Notes: generated by a model from the letters alone, not told the origin. A stretch of DNA of 64,000 nt from Perilla frutescens (GCA_026008535.1 BRKX01000007.1:57835001-57899000), one strand, 5' to 3'; shown: positions 34,604 to 46,900, counted from the first letter of the stretch. Numbers and translations are program-made.

Positions 34604-36008
34604 ATGATCATACCTGAGTTTGAAGGTCTATACTATCCCGACATCTATTTGGATTGGGAATGCAAAGTAGAAAAACTTTTTGAGTGCTATGACTTCCCCG
34701 AGAAAAAGAAAGTGCAGCTAGTTTCTTCAAAATTTAAAGCCTACGCAACAACATGGTGGGAATTCCAACAGAATCGGTGCCACAGAAATCGCCTTCCACC
34801 CATCGACACATGGCGTGAGTTGAAAGATTTGATGCGGAAACGCTTCATTCCAGACCACTACCAATGGGAGTTGGAAGAAAAGCTATACAAGCTTAGACAA
34901 AGAGATCGAAGTGTAAATGACTACTACAACAAAATGATTGAAGCCATGAGACGAGCTGATGTAAAAGAATATCCAGAAGACACCATGGATAGATTTCTAG
35001 CTGGTCTACGAAGGGCAATCCGTGAAAGAGTAGCATTGTACCGCTTCGACGAGTTGGAAGACATGGTGGAATACGCCATTCGGATAGAAAAGTGGCTAAG
35101 AGGAACTAGAGATGAAGTCAAAAGAGGAGGTTCAAGTAGAGTCGAGCATTGCCACCCATGATGCTTCTATTTCCAAGGTACCTATTCTAGACTTCATTGA
35201 AGTACCTATTATCTCATCGCCATCTGTTTCTATGTGCTTAGAAAATGAGATAGTTGAAGAATCTAAGCCGGAAGTAGACATGAAAGAATCAACAAATGTG
35301 GAGATGCCAATTTTGGAGGAGTTAGTTCTAGAAGATTGCAATTTGGGAGTTTCGTCCATGGAGATTATCGATCCTAAAGATTGTATGGAGGACAAACTAC
35401 AAATTGTGAACATGGAGATCCATGATACAGTTGAAGAGGCCAAAGATGAAGAGCAGTTCAAAACTGAAGATAAAGGAGATGTGATGAAAGTACAACCATG
35501 TTTTGAAAAGGAGAATGACAATCGTGAAGCAATGGTTGAAGATCATAACGAGCTCGATCAACCTAGTATTGAGAAGCCGCTGATTTCTAACATTTTTTGT
35601 CAACCTTGTACTTTTAATGTTTTAATCTTACAGGTTGCCAAAGATGTACCACATGTTATTGATGTTCCACCAGACTTATTCGTGGTTACTATGTCCATGC
35701 ATCCCATGAAGTTGAAGCTTGATCTAAAAGAGATTGATGATCAGTTTGTGTTCGTTTTCGATCCAAGCCGCTCGAATTCGAGGATGAATTCTTTTCAAGA
35801 GGAGGGGAATGATAAGACCATAGTAAGCATCAAATCGGTCCATTCAAAGCTGCCATTAGAGGATCCCAAGATTGTTACTCCTTTAATAATCAAAGATTGG
35901 AGATCAAGATTTGAAGAGCAATGCATGAAGATAGAACTCATCAAGTTGTGCATGCATGGTAGATTCACATTGCATAGACAAGTTGCATGGAGTTTTCATC
36001 CCCCTTAG
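34604..36008 (+). pseudogene. Gag-only ORF, family III, one frameshift
   Basis: Start at ATG 34604 (MIIPEFEGLYYPD), as in element I; the open frame reaches further up only through the TACACC repeats. Gag homology domain: LDWECKVEKLFECYDF, WWEFQQNRCHR, MRKRFIPDHYQWELEEKL, SVNDYYNKM, to about 35090. An extra A near 35097 shifts the frame relative to element I. The second part (35112-36008) carries the acidic region, NIFCQPC..LILQVAKDVP, FVFVFDPS, the PPT-coded SRMNSFQEEGND and the LTR tail with IKDWRSRFEEQ. In the tail the GPxTRxRA motif of the other families is missing. No zinc knuckle or enzyme domain. Confidence 0.87.
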
Positions 36009-36940
36009 TTATTTAATTAAAAGATTGATTTATTTAGACTATAGTATTTAATTAGACTATGGTATTTAATTAATTAGATCAGATTTTTAATTAATTATTT
36101 GTTAATTTTCGTCCATAACGAGGTCAAGTTTGACTAGAATTGTATTTAAGGCAATTTCCTACCTTGAATAGAATTCTAGTTTAGGTATCTTCCTAGTATA
36201 GTTAGAGATCCCTTTTGGATCAATTTTTAGGCCTTTTAAGCTTATTATTTTCGTCCCTATTATGCCTATAAATAAGGGATCCATGTAACATTATTTTTTT
36301 AGACTATATTTGATTATTAAGCCTTTGCTTTCAATATCGTCTCTCCCCGTTTAATTTTTTGTGAGTTTAGATAATTAAATTCATACTCTTAGATTTAGCA
36401 CCTCTAAGTTTTACAAAGGGAATTCGCCGTCCACGTTCGAGGGATCGTCGGAAACTCGCTATCCGAAGAGCAACTTAAAGAATTTGGCCTTGTGTACGTT
36501 CGAGATTCAAGGCAACTTTCGGGTTGTAATTCACAACACTCCAACACCGCCGCCGCCGCCATCCACGACGCCACCACCAGCCACCGCCGTCCGTTCCATC
36601 ATCAACCTCAAGTTCGTGTTCCAATTCATCGTCATTCCGTTCAAATCCGTAAGTCCATCACAACTCTATCATATCCTATCTACCCTAGCCCTTCTCACCC
36701 TATTCATCACCATCGAAATTCCTTCATCAATACCTTCATCATTGCCGTCCTAAACAGCCCATATTTTATTGGATTTTGTATTATTTTGTGTGTCATTGTC
36801 TAGGTATTTTAGTTGAGTCTTAGTCGTCTAGTTTGTTCCATTATTTTTCCGCTTATTTTACTTTGATTATTTGGGTCATAGTAGACACAAAAACTTACGT
36901 GTGTCGACGTGTGTTCGTTCCTAGAGTTCGGGTCGTATCA
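35810..36940 (+). mobile_element. 3' LTR of the family III gag-only element
   Basis: TGATAAGACC to GGGTCGTATCA, 1131 bp, PPT AAGAGGAGGGGAA immediately upstream. CCTATAAATAAGG near 36264, GTAAGT 36649-36654. Followed by TSD CAATA. Confidence 0.93.
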
Positions 36941-36945
36941 CAATA

Positions 36946-38633
36946 GTTCTAGGTATTCCATGTAAACGCACAACATGTATAAAGAACAAATTGGCTATGT
37001 GTATTGCATCATCGGTTTTCCTACATGCAATGAAATGAGACATCTTGGAAAACCTATCAACAACCACAAAAATTGAATCTCGACCAGACCTAGACCGTGG
37101 TAATCCCAAAATGAAATCCATAGATAAATCAATCCACGGGGAAGACGGGGCTGGTAGAGGAGTGTATAAACCAAACGGGTGTGATGTAGATTTCGACTTA
37201 CATCTACTACACACATTCTCAACATCATGCTTCATATGTGGCCAAAAGAAATGTTCATGCAGCAAGTTTAACGTCTTAGACACACCAAAGTGACCCATTA
37301 AACCTCCCGCATGCGATTCAAGAACTAACAACTCACGCATAGAAGACTTAGGAATGCATAACTGTGAACCCTTGAACAAGAAACCCTCATGCACAAAACA
37401 TGCAGCATAACACTCAACAAAACAATCAACTATCCAACATGTAGCATATAATGGATCGAACATGGTATAACAAACAATTATGCAATTTTCAGCATGTTCA
37501 ACACTATAATTAGATTTCAAATGAGCAATGGAAAAACACATACTAATCGAATTCAAATACCATGCTCGCATCTTACACTTGGTTGGAACAAACAATAGCT
37601 TTCTACTTTTCAACCTTTTCATGCAATTCAAGTCAAATCCAAATGTTAAATTGATTCTAAAAAGAAACATGGATTCAACTATGCACATCAAATACCTATC
37701 AATACTAGAATAGTATAGACGGTACTTACCTCTCTCGATTTCAAGTAACACGTCCTTAAGATAAACAACATGGGTATTGGACGACTTATCTAGAACAAGC
37801 TGATCTCTAAGTCGAACATCATCATGCTCCAACTTCAGCTCTTCGTTGATCTCTTCTTGAGAGTTAGAAACTTCTTCCGAGCTGCCATCAGGGTTGGATG
37901 TAGCTATTCCAGGCTGCTCAATCTCAAACTCTCTTTTCTCGATCTGCGCATCACTAGAAAAACAATCATTAGTAGCACTGTTCTCAGAAATTAACAGATT
38001 ATCCGACTTACCTGAATCAAGTGTTGGATCAATGCATATGGGTTGGGACGGAATTGTGGCTTCACTTATTATGTCTGAATTTAACTGGTGATCTGCGTTG
38101 GATGAACTAGACGACATGTCTTGATGTGAACAAGACTCCAACGGTGTCGTAGTAGGGCTAGGGACGGTGGCGATTGATTCGCTCTCGATAGTTGCGGCCT
38201 TCCTTTCCCTTTCGGCTTTAAATTTTTCTTGCATCCACTTCTGATCCTTAATGACGTCCTCAGGTGCCAAAGGCATCAGTTTGATGGGTCGTCCATTCCA
38301 AACAAAGGAATAAGTGTTGGCGTGACAATCGTGCACTGCTCCTCGATCGAATTGCCACGGTTGACCTAGAAGAATGTGTGTTGCCTCCATAGGAATGACA
38401 TCACATAAAACAGTGTCAGTATATCGACCAATAGCAAATGCGACACTTACCTGACTTGTGATTGTAAGCCGCTGCAACTTATAGGGCTTGGGATGCTTCT
38501 GTGGTACTAGGCCGAGCTTGTCCACTGCATATTGACTAATGGCGTTAAATACACTACCACTGTCAATAATCATGGAACCAATTTTGTCTTGGATGGAGCA
38601 ACGGGTGTAGAAAATATCTTCCTGTTGGTCCAT
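36946..38633 (-). CDS. E: protease, X region and N-terminal integrase (PR-X-IN)
   Basis: Starts at ATG 38631-38633, five bases after a TTTTGTAG acceptor-like site. Retropepsin domain with intact IIDSGS and HILLGQPWQFDR; Ser-rich linker; then, where K and F have RT and RNase H, a segment of ~190 codons with KLEHDDVRLRDQLVLDK, GKYRLYYSSIDRYLM and a Cys-rich, hydrophobic part ending near IVDCFVEC. It then enters integrase at FVHEGFLFKGSQ: HHCC region (a few codons around ITCKK deleted, CSRC kept), SMDF, and stops at the CAATA insertion. No gag. I do not recognise X. The frame is open throughout. Confidence 0.85.
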
Positions 38634-39486
38634 TTATCCTACAAAACAAACAAACGTGAAGAAAAAGTAAAGTAGAACCTCACAATTCCTCACAAACGCT
38701 CGTGTATGTCACTCTTGATTTTTCCACTCGTGTTTAACTCTCAAGTATGTGTGGTGCACGTGTGGAGTGAAATATGGGTGTGGGTGGATCGAAAACTTCA
38801 GCAGCTTCTCTTGACTAGCTCCTCTGGGTCTTCTTCAAGCTCCAACGGATAGAATCAAGCCAGCAGGTTGCTAAGAGTAGAAGTAGGCGTGTGGAATGAG
38901 TAATTCAGCTGGTGGTGTATGTGGACCACGGGTGTATAGGTGTACGGGTGTACGGGTGTATGGGTGTATGGACTATGTGGTGTATAAGGTGAACCGGGTG
39001 TATATGGAAAAGATGAAATTTTCAAGCCCTTTAGTGTGTAGGATCGAAAATATGGATGGATAAGGGTGAAGGATTTGATTAGATATGGATGAGGATGGAA
39101 AGATCTTGAATAGATGTAGATTAGGATGAAATCTATCTAAACAAGGTAAGAAATCTAATGGATAAGGGAATAAGGATTTTGGATGTGTGAACACAATCTA
39201 AGAATCCCTAAATATATGGAACAAATCTAAAAACAAGGAATTAAAAATTGAAATCAAATAAACAATCTGATTTTTGTTTTTTTTTTTTTTTAATCGGCGA
39301 TTTTTTTTTTTTCTCTTTTTGGCCGATTTTTTTTTTCTTTTTTTTTGTTTTCAATGAATATGAATCAGATTACAATAGATACGATGCAAAATTTAAATGA
39401 CACGTACGATAGAAAACTGACACGTAGATGACACGTCGGATTGAACCACGACCAGCAGAGCTGACATGGCTCTGATACCAAATTTA
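38634..39486 (-). other. PBS and leader of E
   Basis: PBS (minus) TGGTATCAGAGCCA at 39467-39480, with CAGAGC/GCTCTG hairpin. Then an A-rich tract (39275-39350), ATCCATATCTA-rich sequence, TACACCC repeats (38925-39005) and a pyrimidine run to TTTTGTAG (38639-38646), all as in K and F. Confidence 0.85.
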
Positions 39487-40693
39487 TGATGTGACTCGGA
39501 CAATGAATCCAAGACACGAGAGAAAACGTAGCGGAAGACTTTTAGATCGAAACACGTCAGGCGAATGAAGGATTCAATCCGACACTATGAATAAACTAAA
39601 CTAATGACTAAACTCGATATTTAAGACTCGAATATGAAAGAAAAAGGGTATGGACGTATAGTATGATGATAGGGGGTGAAGAAAGGCTGGTGTAGATAGG
39701 TTATGATAAGAAAATAGGAAACTTACAATATAGGTGTTTAACTCGGCGCGAATAGCACGTATGCTTGAAATTGACAAATCAGCTTGGAAACTCGATGAAC
39801 TTGATGGATGATGGTGATATGGACGAATTGATGAAGGATGGATGTCGTTGAAGATGGCTTTGGCGGCAGTGAAGTTTGATAGAAGGATCGGCTAGGATCG
39901 GCGAACCCGTGTTGTAAACCCGAACACGCACGTCTAACTTCTCCGGATAGCAATTCTCCCAAGTACTCGTACCCTGAAGAACTTGAATAAGACTATTGAA
40001 TTGCTAGATCAATAGAATTGTGTTTGATCAACCAAAGGATCGATAAATGTGATCAACCAAAGGATCGGTGAGACAATTGAGAAATTAACTCTTTATTTCA
40101 TGCAACGTCTGATTTATGAATGTCACAGGGTGCTCCTATTTATAGGAGAGATTATGAACGAAAATTAACCCTAATTAACTAGATAAACATCAAAAAATAC
40201 TAATCCTAATCAAACTAGGATAAAATCAAAAGATACCAAAAATAAGATAACAAAAATCTATCTAAATCTAACTAGATAAGGATAAATCCTAATGGACTTG
40301 GGCTTGCAAATCCACGCCTATTTGGACCCACAATAAACGTCCATGGGCTGAATTAATTTAATTAATTTCGTGGCCCATGCTACAATTAATCTTGCCACCT
40401 TTGCATGAAAAACAGCATCTCCCGATTTCCCATGCAAACGCGTATAACTTTTCATGCACACGTCCAAATGGCATCATTCTTCTTCTCACGTCTTCATGCT
40501 TCCTCCTTCTTCATCTATGGCAAGCATGGTGATCAATCTTGAGCTGCCCTTGACTTCATCTTCATGCATTTCGAATTTGCGACGAATAGAAGCTTGTAAA
40601 TAAGCTTGCAACTTCTTAGCTCGCAAACGCGTCATTGGACCTTTAAACTGCAGCTCCGGATCATCTTCTTCATTGCTATGCTTGAACTCATCA
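39487..40693 (-). mobile_element. 5' LTR of E (family I)
   Basis: 1207 bp, TGATGTGACTCGG to GAACTCATCA on the plus strand; partner of 16350-17556; TSD CTTAG at 40694-40698. Confidence 0.93.
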
Positions 40694-40698
40694 CTTAG

Positions 40699-41511
40699 GG
40701 AACTTCCTAGTATAGTTAGAGATCCCTTTTGGATCAATTTTTAAGCCTTTTTTATGTTTAATTTCGTTCCCCATAGTCCTATAAATAGGGGAACCATGTC
40801 ACATTGATATTTTAGACTTTATTTGAATTATTAAGCTTTGCTTTATATATTGTCTCAACCCCCATTTAAATCTTTGTGAGTTTTGATTTAAAATTCATAT
40901 TCTTGGAGCTAGCAACTTTGAGTCTTATTCAAGGATATTGCTTAATCCACTTGAGGGATTAACCGGTATTCGCTACTTGAAGATCAACTTAAAGAATTTG
41001 GCCTTGTGTACGTTCGAGATTCAAGGCAACTTTCGGGTTGTGATTCGCATCTACCAATCACCACCGTCCAGCCGCCTTCAACAACATCCATCATCATCTT
41101 CGTCCATCTCAACATCCTTCCAAGAATTCATAGTTCGAGTATCAAGCCATTCCAAACCGTTCCGGATCAGATTTGCATATACGTGTTCTACGCGATGTTT
41201 GGAACACATATAACGTAAGTTTATCCAATCCTTATCATACCCTATCTACCTTAGCCATTCTTCACCCTAACATCACACACGAAATCCTATCCATAATTCC
41301 AGCCCCTATACACGATCCATTCCAGCCCTTACGCCCTTGGTTTGTGTTACATAGTTTGTGTCGTTCTCTACGTACTCTAGTTGTCTAGTTTGTCGTAATT
41401 TTCCGTTGTTTGTCGAGTCGGATTGAATCCTTCTTAATTCTGACGTGTTTCGATTCTTAAGTCTTCCGCTACGTTTCTCTAGATTCGTCCTAGCATAGCC
41501 GGGTCGTATCA
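40699..41511 (+). mobile_element. Family II solo LTR, right piece
   Basis: Continues the LTR cut at 16349. CCTATAAATAGGGG near 40780, GTAAGT 41215-41220, end GGGTCGTATCA, then TSD TGGTC 41512-41516. The whole LTR is 1253 bp without E. Confidence 0.92.
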
Positions 41512-41516
41512 TGGTC

Positions 41517-41848
41517 AAACTTATCCAAAAGTATTCTACCTTATCCATTAGATTTCCTACCTTGTTTAGATATCTTCCATCCTAATCCATATCTAATCAA
41601 GATCTTTCCATCATCATCCATATCTGATCATATCTTCCATCCTCATCCACCATATTTTCGAATCCTATACTCTATAGTGTTCGAAATTTTCATCCCTTTC
41701 CTACCTACACCCGGTTCACCTTATACACCACATAGTCCATACACCCATACACCCGTACACCCATACACCCGTGGTCCACATACACCATACACCAAAACAA
41801 CCGGTTTACCTACACCATTCATACAACAGCCCCACATCATCAAGTTAG
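41517..41848 (+). other. Second part of the leader of G
   Basis: Resumes after the solo LTR. ATCCATATCTA-type pyrimidine-rich sequence, then TACACCC(A/G) tandem repeats (41690-41800), ending just before ATG 41849. Non-coding. Confidence 0.85.
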
Positions 41849-41998
41849 ATGGATCCGGTCCGAGTCCGCCCTAATCGATTCAGAGATGCCGATGGTCTAC
41901 ACCGCAACAAGATAACCATCACAGAGTTTGAGGGTCTATACGATCCAGAAGTGTACCTAGATTGGGAACGCAGAGTTGATAAGTTTTTTAAGTATTAC
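41849..41998 (+). CDS. Gag-only ORF of G, first 50 codons
   Basis: ATG 41849 begins MDPVRVRPNRF; the frame holds the start of the Gag homology domain (ITEFEGLYDPEVYLDWERR) and is cut after KFFKYY by element F (TSD ATTAC 41994-41998). It continues at 49748 in the same frame once the insert and one TSD copy are left out. Compared with K/F Gag it lacks the coiled-coil, proline-rich and basic N-terminal parts. Confidence 0.85.
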
Positions 41999-43049
41999 TG
42001 ATGAGATCAAGCATAGCAATGAAGAAAATGATCCGGAGCTGCAGTTTAAAGGTCCAATGACGCGTTTGCAAGCTAAGAAGTTGCAAGCTTATTTACAAGC
42101 TTCTATTCGTCGCAAATTCGAAATGCATGAAGATAAAATCAAGGGCAGCTCGAGATTGATCACCATGCTTGCCATAGATGAAGAAGAAGTAAGCATGAAG
42201 ACGTGAGAAGAAGAATGACGCCATTTGGACGTGTGCATGAAAAGTTATACGCGTTTGCATGGGAAATCGGGAGATGCTGTTTTTCATGCAAAGGTGGCAA
42301 GATTAATTGTAGCATGGGCCACGAAATTAATTAAATTAATTCAGCCCATGGATGTTTATTTTGGGTCCAAATAGGCGTGGATTTGCAAGCCCAAGTCCAT
42401 TGGGATTTATCCTTATCTAGTTAGATTTTAGATAGATTTTTGTTATCTTATTTTTGGTATCTTTTGATTTTATCCTAGATTCATTAGGATTAGTTTTGGA
42501 TTGATTTTTATCACTTAATTAGGTTTAATTTTCGTCCCCTATGTGTCCTATAAATAGGGTTATCATGTGACACTTTAAAAGTTAGACAATTGCAAGAATT
42601 CAAGAGTTATTTCTCAATCTGTCTCAAGATCTTTTGTTGATCGAAATTTTATCTTCAAAGTTCTATTGTTTTAGCAACTCAATAGTCCTATTCAAGTTCT
42701 TCAGGGTGCGTTCAAGTACTTGGGAGAATTGCTATCCGGAGAAGCTAGACGTGCGCGTTCGGGTTATTCAACACGGGTTCGCCGAATCTAACCTATCCTT
42801 CGACCACACCGCCGCCGCCAACACCATCAATACCGCCGTCATCCGCCGCCGTGACCATCACCACCGCCGAGTTCCAGCCACCATCCAAGTGTTCCAATCG
42901 AGTCCTAGTTCGTGTCTACGTAATTCTAGTAAGTTTTATCGTATTTTGAGTCGGATTGATTCCATTGTTTTCTAGCTGACGTAGTTCGTTCTTGAAGTCT
43001 TCCGCGTGCATAAATCTCGTGTCTTGGATACATTGTCCGGGTCACATCA
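41999..43049 (+). mobile_element. 5' LTR of F (family I)
   Basis: TGATGAGATC to GTCACATCA, 1051 bp. U3: tail ORF to 42206; CATGGGC/GCCCATG inverted blocks 42313-42350; TATAAATAGG at 42549. GTAAGT 42929-42934. Transcription would start some 30 nt after the TATA box. Confidence 0.94.
42549..42558 (+). promoter_or_regulatory. TATA box of the F LTR promoter
   Basis: TATAAATAGG preceded by ATTTTCGTCC 25-35 nt upstream; this TTTTCGT plus TATAAATA pairing recurs in every TGAT-type LTR of the window. Confidence 0.75.
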
Positions 43050-43229
43050 TAAATTTGGCATCAGAGCCACGTCAGCTCTGCTGGTCGTGGTTCAATCCGA
43101 CGTGTCATCTACGTGTCATTTAAATTTCGTTTTGTTTCGAGTCTATTGTAATCTGATTCATATTCATTGAAAACCAAAAAAAAAAAAAGAAAAAAAAAAT
43201 CGGCCAAAAAGAAAAAAAAAATCGCCGAT

Positions 43230-43262
<33 letters not shown>

Positions 43263-43903
43263 GAAAATCAGATTGTTCTACTTGTTTTCAATTTTAATTC
43301 CTTGTTTTTAGATTTGTTCCATATATTTAGGGATTCTTAGATTGTGTTCACACATTCAAAATCCTTATTTCCTTATCCATTAGATTTCTTACCTTGTTTA
43401 GATAGATTTCATCCTAATCTATATCTATTCAAGATCTTTCCATCCCCATCCATATCTAATCAAGATTATCCATCCTAAACCATCAAATTTTCGTTCCTAA
43501 TCATCTATAGGATTCGAAATTGCCATCTCTTTCATACATACACCCGGTTCACCTTATACACCACATAGTCCATACACCCATACACCCGTACACCCGTACA
43601 CCCATACACCCGTGGTCTACATACACCAACCCATTGAATACTCATTCCACACGCCTACTTCTACTCTTAGCAACCTTCCGGTTTGATTTTATCCGTTGGA
43701 GCTTGAAGAAGACCCAAGAGGAGCTAGTCAAGAGAAGCTGCTGAATTTTTCGATCAACCCACCCCCATAATTCACTCCACACGTGCACTACACATACTTG
43801 AGAGTTAAACACGAGTGGAAAAATCAAGAGTGACATACACCAGCGTCTGTGAGGAATTGTGAGGTACTACTTTGCTTTTTCTTCACGTTTGTTCGTTTTG
43901 CAG
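42929..43903 (+). other. Candidate 5'-leader intron of F
   Basis: GTAAGT at 42929 (consensus plant donor) in U5, and a pyrimidine-rich TTTGTTCGTTTTGCAG ending at 43903, five bases before the gag ATG. Splicing would remove the U5 end, PBS, A tract and TACACCC repeats (975 nt). Donor and acceptor are both conserved in E, H and K. Inferred from sequence only. Confidence 0.55.
43056..43080 (+). other. Primer binding site with overlapping hairpin
   Basis: PBS TGGCATCAGAGCC (43056-43068). Stem CAGAGC 43062-43067 with GCTCTG 43075-43080, 7-nt loop. The stem occupies the 3' half of the PBS. Confidence 0.8.
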
Positions 43904-43908
43904 GTACC
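43081..43908 (+). other. Leader of F
   Basis: A-rich tract 43170-43262 with ATCGGCC and ATCGCCGATC interruptions, ATCCATATCTA-rich sequence, TACACCC(A/G) tandem repeat 43540-43615, pyrimidine-rich end. No ORF. Confidence 0.85.
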
Positions 43909-46900
43909 ATGAAGAAAGGAAACAATAAAGGGGCGACTACTCCACCCCTTGAGGAGCCTAGATCGCCGAACACACCAGGCGAACAATCCTACTCGTCCGA
44001 ACCACAGTGGGATCCCAAGTTCCAATACCAAGCTCTAGTTCAACACTTTGAACGACAGAATCGTCTACTGAAAGACGAACTTGGCAACCAAGTAGCTGAA
44101 TTGCAAGAGGAGCTTGCAAGACTCAAAGCCCAGTCGACCACATCTCAAACGGTCCAAGGAGATCCTGAGAAGAGGCCACTCGAGCCTCAAGATGACGAAA
44201 CGCGGCAATCTGAGCCTCAAATCAATGCAGCAAGGCAACCTGAGCCTCAAAATGATGCTGAGAGGCGTCCTGAGCCTCAATTGGGGCCTACTGACCGACG
44301 CCAGCAGCAGAGGAACGTTAACAGGCCGCCGCCTGTACAACACAATGATCAAAGGCCGCCCCGTGAGCCCGCCTTTGAAGATGACTATGATAATGGATAC
44401 GATTCCTATGCAGCCAGTGGGTATGAAGCTGATTATCCATCACAAGGGCACAGAGGACGCCATGGCCGACCCCGAGGTCCCCATAGGCGTGCAAATCATC
44501 ACGATGACGATGATGGTAGGCTCAACAACATCAAGACGAGCATACCCGAATTTGAAGGCCTTCACGATCCCGATGTTTACTTAGATTGGGAACGTAAGGT
44601 AGAGAAGATCTTTGCATGCTACAACTTTTCAGAGCAGAAGAAGGTACAACTCGCATGCTTAGAGTTTAGAGGCTATGCAGCCTCATGGTGGGAAATGCAA
44701 CAAGAAAGAAGGCGCAGAAACCACAATCCTCCAATCGATAACTGGGAGGAAATGAAGGGATTTATGCATGGCCGTTTTATACCCATGCATTATGAAAGAG
44801 AGCTTGAGAAGAAGCTCAATCGGGTCAAACAAGGTACAAGGTCGATTGAAGAGTACCACAAGGAATTGGAGACCCTTCTGAACCGAGTCGGGAAGCAAGA
44901 GACCTTAAATGCTACCATCATCCGGTACATTGAAGGCATGAACCCCGACATTGCATGTGAAGTCGAGCTCAGAGACTTCACCAGTGTAGAAAGAATGGTG
45001 CAGTACGCAACGATTGTGGAAAGGCAGCTAAGAGAGGGCCGCCGTCGATCCCATTACAGTGCAGCCCCTACACGCACTACTTGGAGTAAAGGTACACCTT
45101 CCACATCACTTTCTACTCCTTCTACTGATTCTACACGTCCCAGAGGTCCATCCGGACCACCCGAACGGCGTTTCGACCGTTCTACACCGCAAACAAGCCG
45201 TAGACCCGAGTCTACGCCGCCCAACCAGCCACGGCCGACCCCTACTCGGCCAAATCAAGGTGTTACAGCCCCGAATGCAGCCCCTAATCGTGCTCGTGAC
45301 ATCCAATGTCATAAGTGTCAAGGTTGGGGCCATTTCCAAGCTCAATGTCCAAACCGGCGGATTCTATACTTAACGGAATCAAATGAAGTCGAATCAGCTA
45401 GTGAGGATGAAAAAGAGCCCATAGGCGACGCCAACATTGAAGAAGAAGTCGAGAATGATGCAGCCCCTAATCCAGTCGATCCGGAAGTTCAGCTCAGTTT
45501 GGTCACAATCCGGAGTTTGAGCATCATTCGAGAAGAGGAACAAGAACACCAACGGGAAAACATCTTCTACACCCGTGCAGTGATTCAAGGTCACACGTGT
45601 TCCATGATAATTGACAGTGGCAGTGTGATCAATGCCATTAGTCAATACGCAGTTGAAAAGCTTGGTCTACCTGTTCAACAACATGCAAAACCATACAGAC
45701 TGCAGTGGCTTACAGAAAGAGGCGAGATACGTGTGGTTCACCAGGTAAGTGTCTCATTCTCAATCCATAAGTTTTCTGACACTGTTTTGTGCGACGTTAT
45801 CCCTATGGATGCGGCACACTTGTTGTTAGGCAGACCTTGGCAGTATGATCGACGTGTTGTCCACGATGGACGTATGAACACTTACACCGTCGACATTGAT
45901 GGCCGAATCAGCACCCTAAGGCCATTATCACCTAAAGACGTTGCTATGGATCAACAACGCATGCAAGAGAGGTTCAAAGAGGAAAAGGCGAAGCAAGCAG
46001 CCGCAAAACGGGCCCCGAAGGCCACGGCCGAGACCTCAGCCCCCGGACAGCCCCTTGGCACCGCCACTTCACCTTCCAAACCACCTCATTCGAGCTCCCT
46101 AGCTGTGGAAAAGGAGTTGGAGTCGTGTTCAAACAAGCCTCATGTGAAGAGCTTGTTTATTTCAGCAAAAGGAGTTCAGAAAGCCGTTAAAGCAGGTATG
46201 CCCCTTGTTCTACTCACATTTAAGAGCAGTGCTACTAATGAGTGTTTGCATAGTGATGTGCAGCCCTTACTTGATGAGTTCAAGGACGTTTTTCCTGAGG
46301 AGATACCCGGAGGACTGCCACCAGTACGAGGAATCGAGCATCAGATCGACTTCGTCCCCGGAGCCGTGCTTCCGAACCGACCAGCCTATAGGACGTCTCC
46401 CGACGAGACTAAGGAGATAGATAGGCAAGTCAAAGAGCTGTTGGAGAAGAAGCAAATTCGAGAGAGCTTGAGCCCGTGCGCCGTTCCAGTGATTCTAGTG
46501 CCAAAGAAGAACAACGAATGGCGTATGTGCATGGATTGCCGTGCAATCAATAAAATCACGGTAAAGTATCGGTTTCCCATCCCTAGATTAGATGATATGC
46601 TTGATGAGTTATCTGGTTCGCGTGTCTTTTCTAAGATTGATTTGCGTTCTGGTTATTTTCAAGTACGTATGCAAGAAGGTGATGAATGGAAAACCGCATT
46701 TAAAACTAAGCATGGTTTGTATGAATGGCTTGTTATGCCTTTTGGTCTCACTAATGCACCAAGCACATTTATGCGTCTGATGAATCATGTTTTACGTGAA
46801 GTGATTGGAAAGTATGTTGTTGTGTATTTTGATGACATTTTGATTTACAGTGACACGACACATACACATATGCAGCACCTTAGACACGTTTTTGAGCTTC

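Larger units (their letters stand above)
18279..36940 (+). mobile_element. Composite insertion in E: family III ends, family II gag-only, Tekay-like core
   Basis: Starts TGATAAGACC (family III) and ends GGGTCGTATCA (family III), with TSD CAATA at 18274-18278 and 36941-36945. Inside, in order: a 3'-truncated family III LTR, the family II gag-only element N without its 5' LTR, the Tekay-like deletion derivative D, and a 5'-truncated family III gag-only element. The internal joints at 19329/19330 and 32790/32791 carry no TSD and look like deletions between elements. Confidence 0.82.
16350..40693 (-). mobile_element. PR-X-IN element E (family I), minus strand, split by an 18.7-kb insertion
   Basis: Two LTRs of equal length (1207 bp: 16350-17556 and 39487-40693) and a perfect TSD CTTAG (16345-16349, 40694-40698). 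Internal: PPT 17557-17568, IN 3' part to 18278, insertion 18279-36940 (TSD CAATA), then IN 5' part, X region, PR to ATG 38631-38633, leader and PBS 39467-39480. It has no gag, no RT and no RNase H. Confidence 0.92.

Noticed and set aside
42634..42975. ORF over the R-U5 of F beginning MLIEILSSK
   Set aside because: LTR sequence without homology to known proteins; frame not kept in families II-V.
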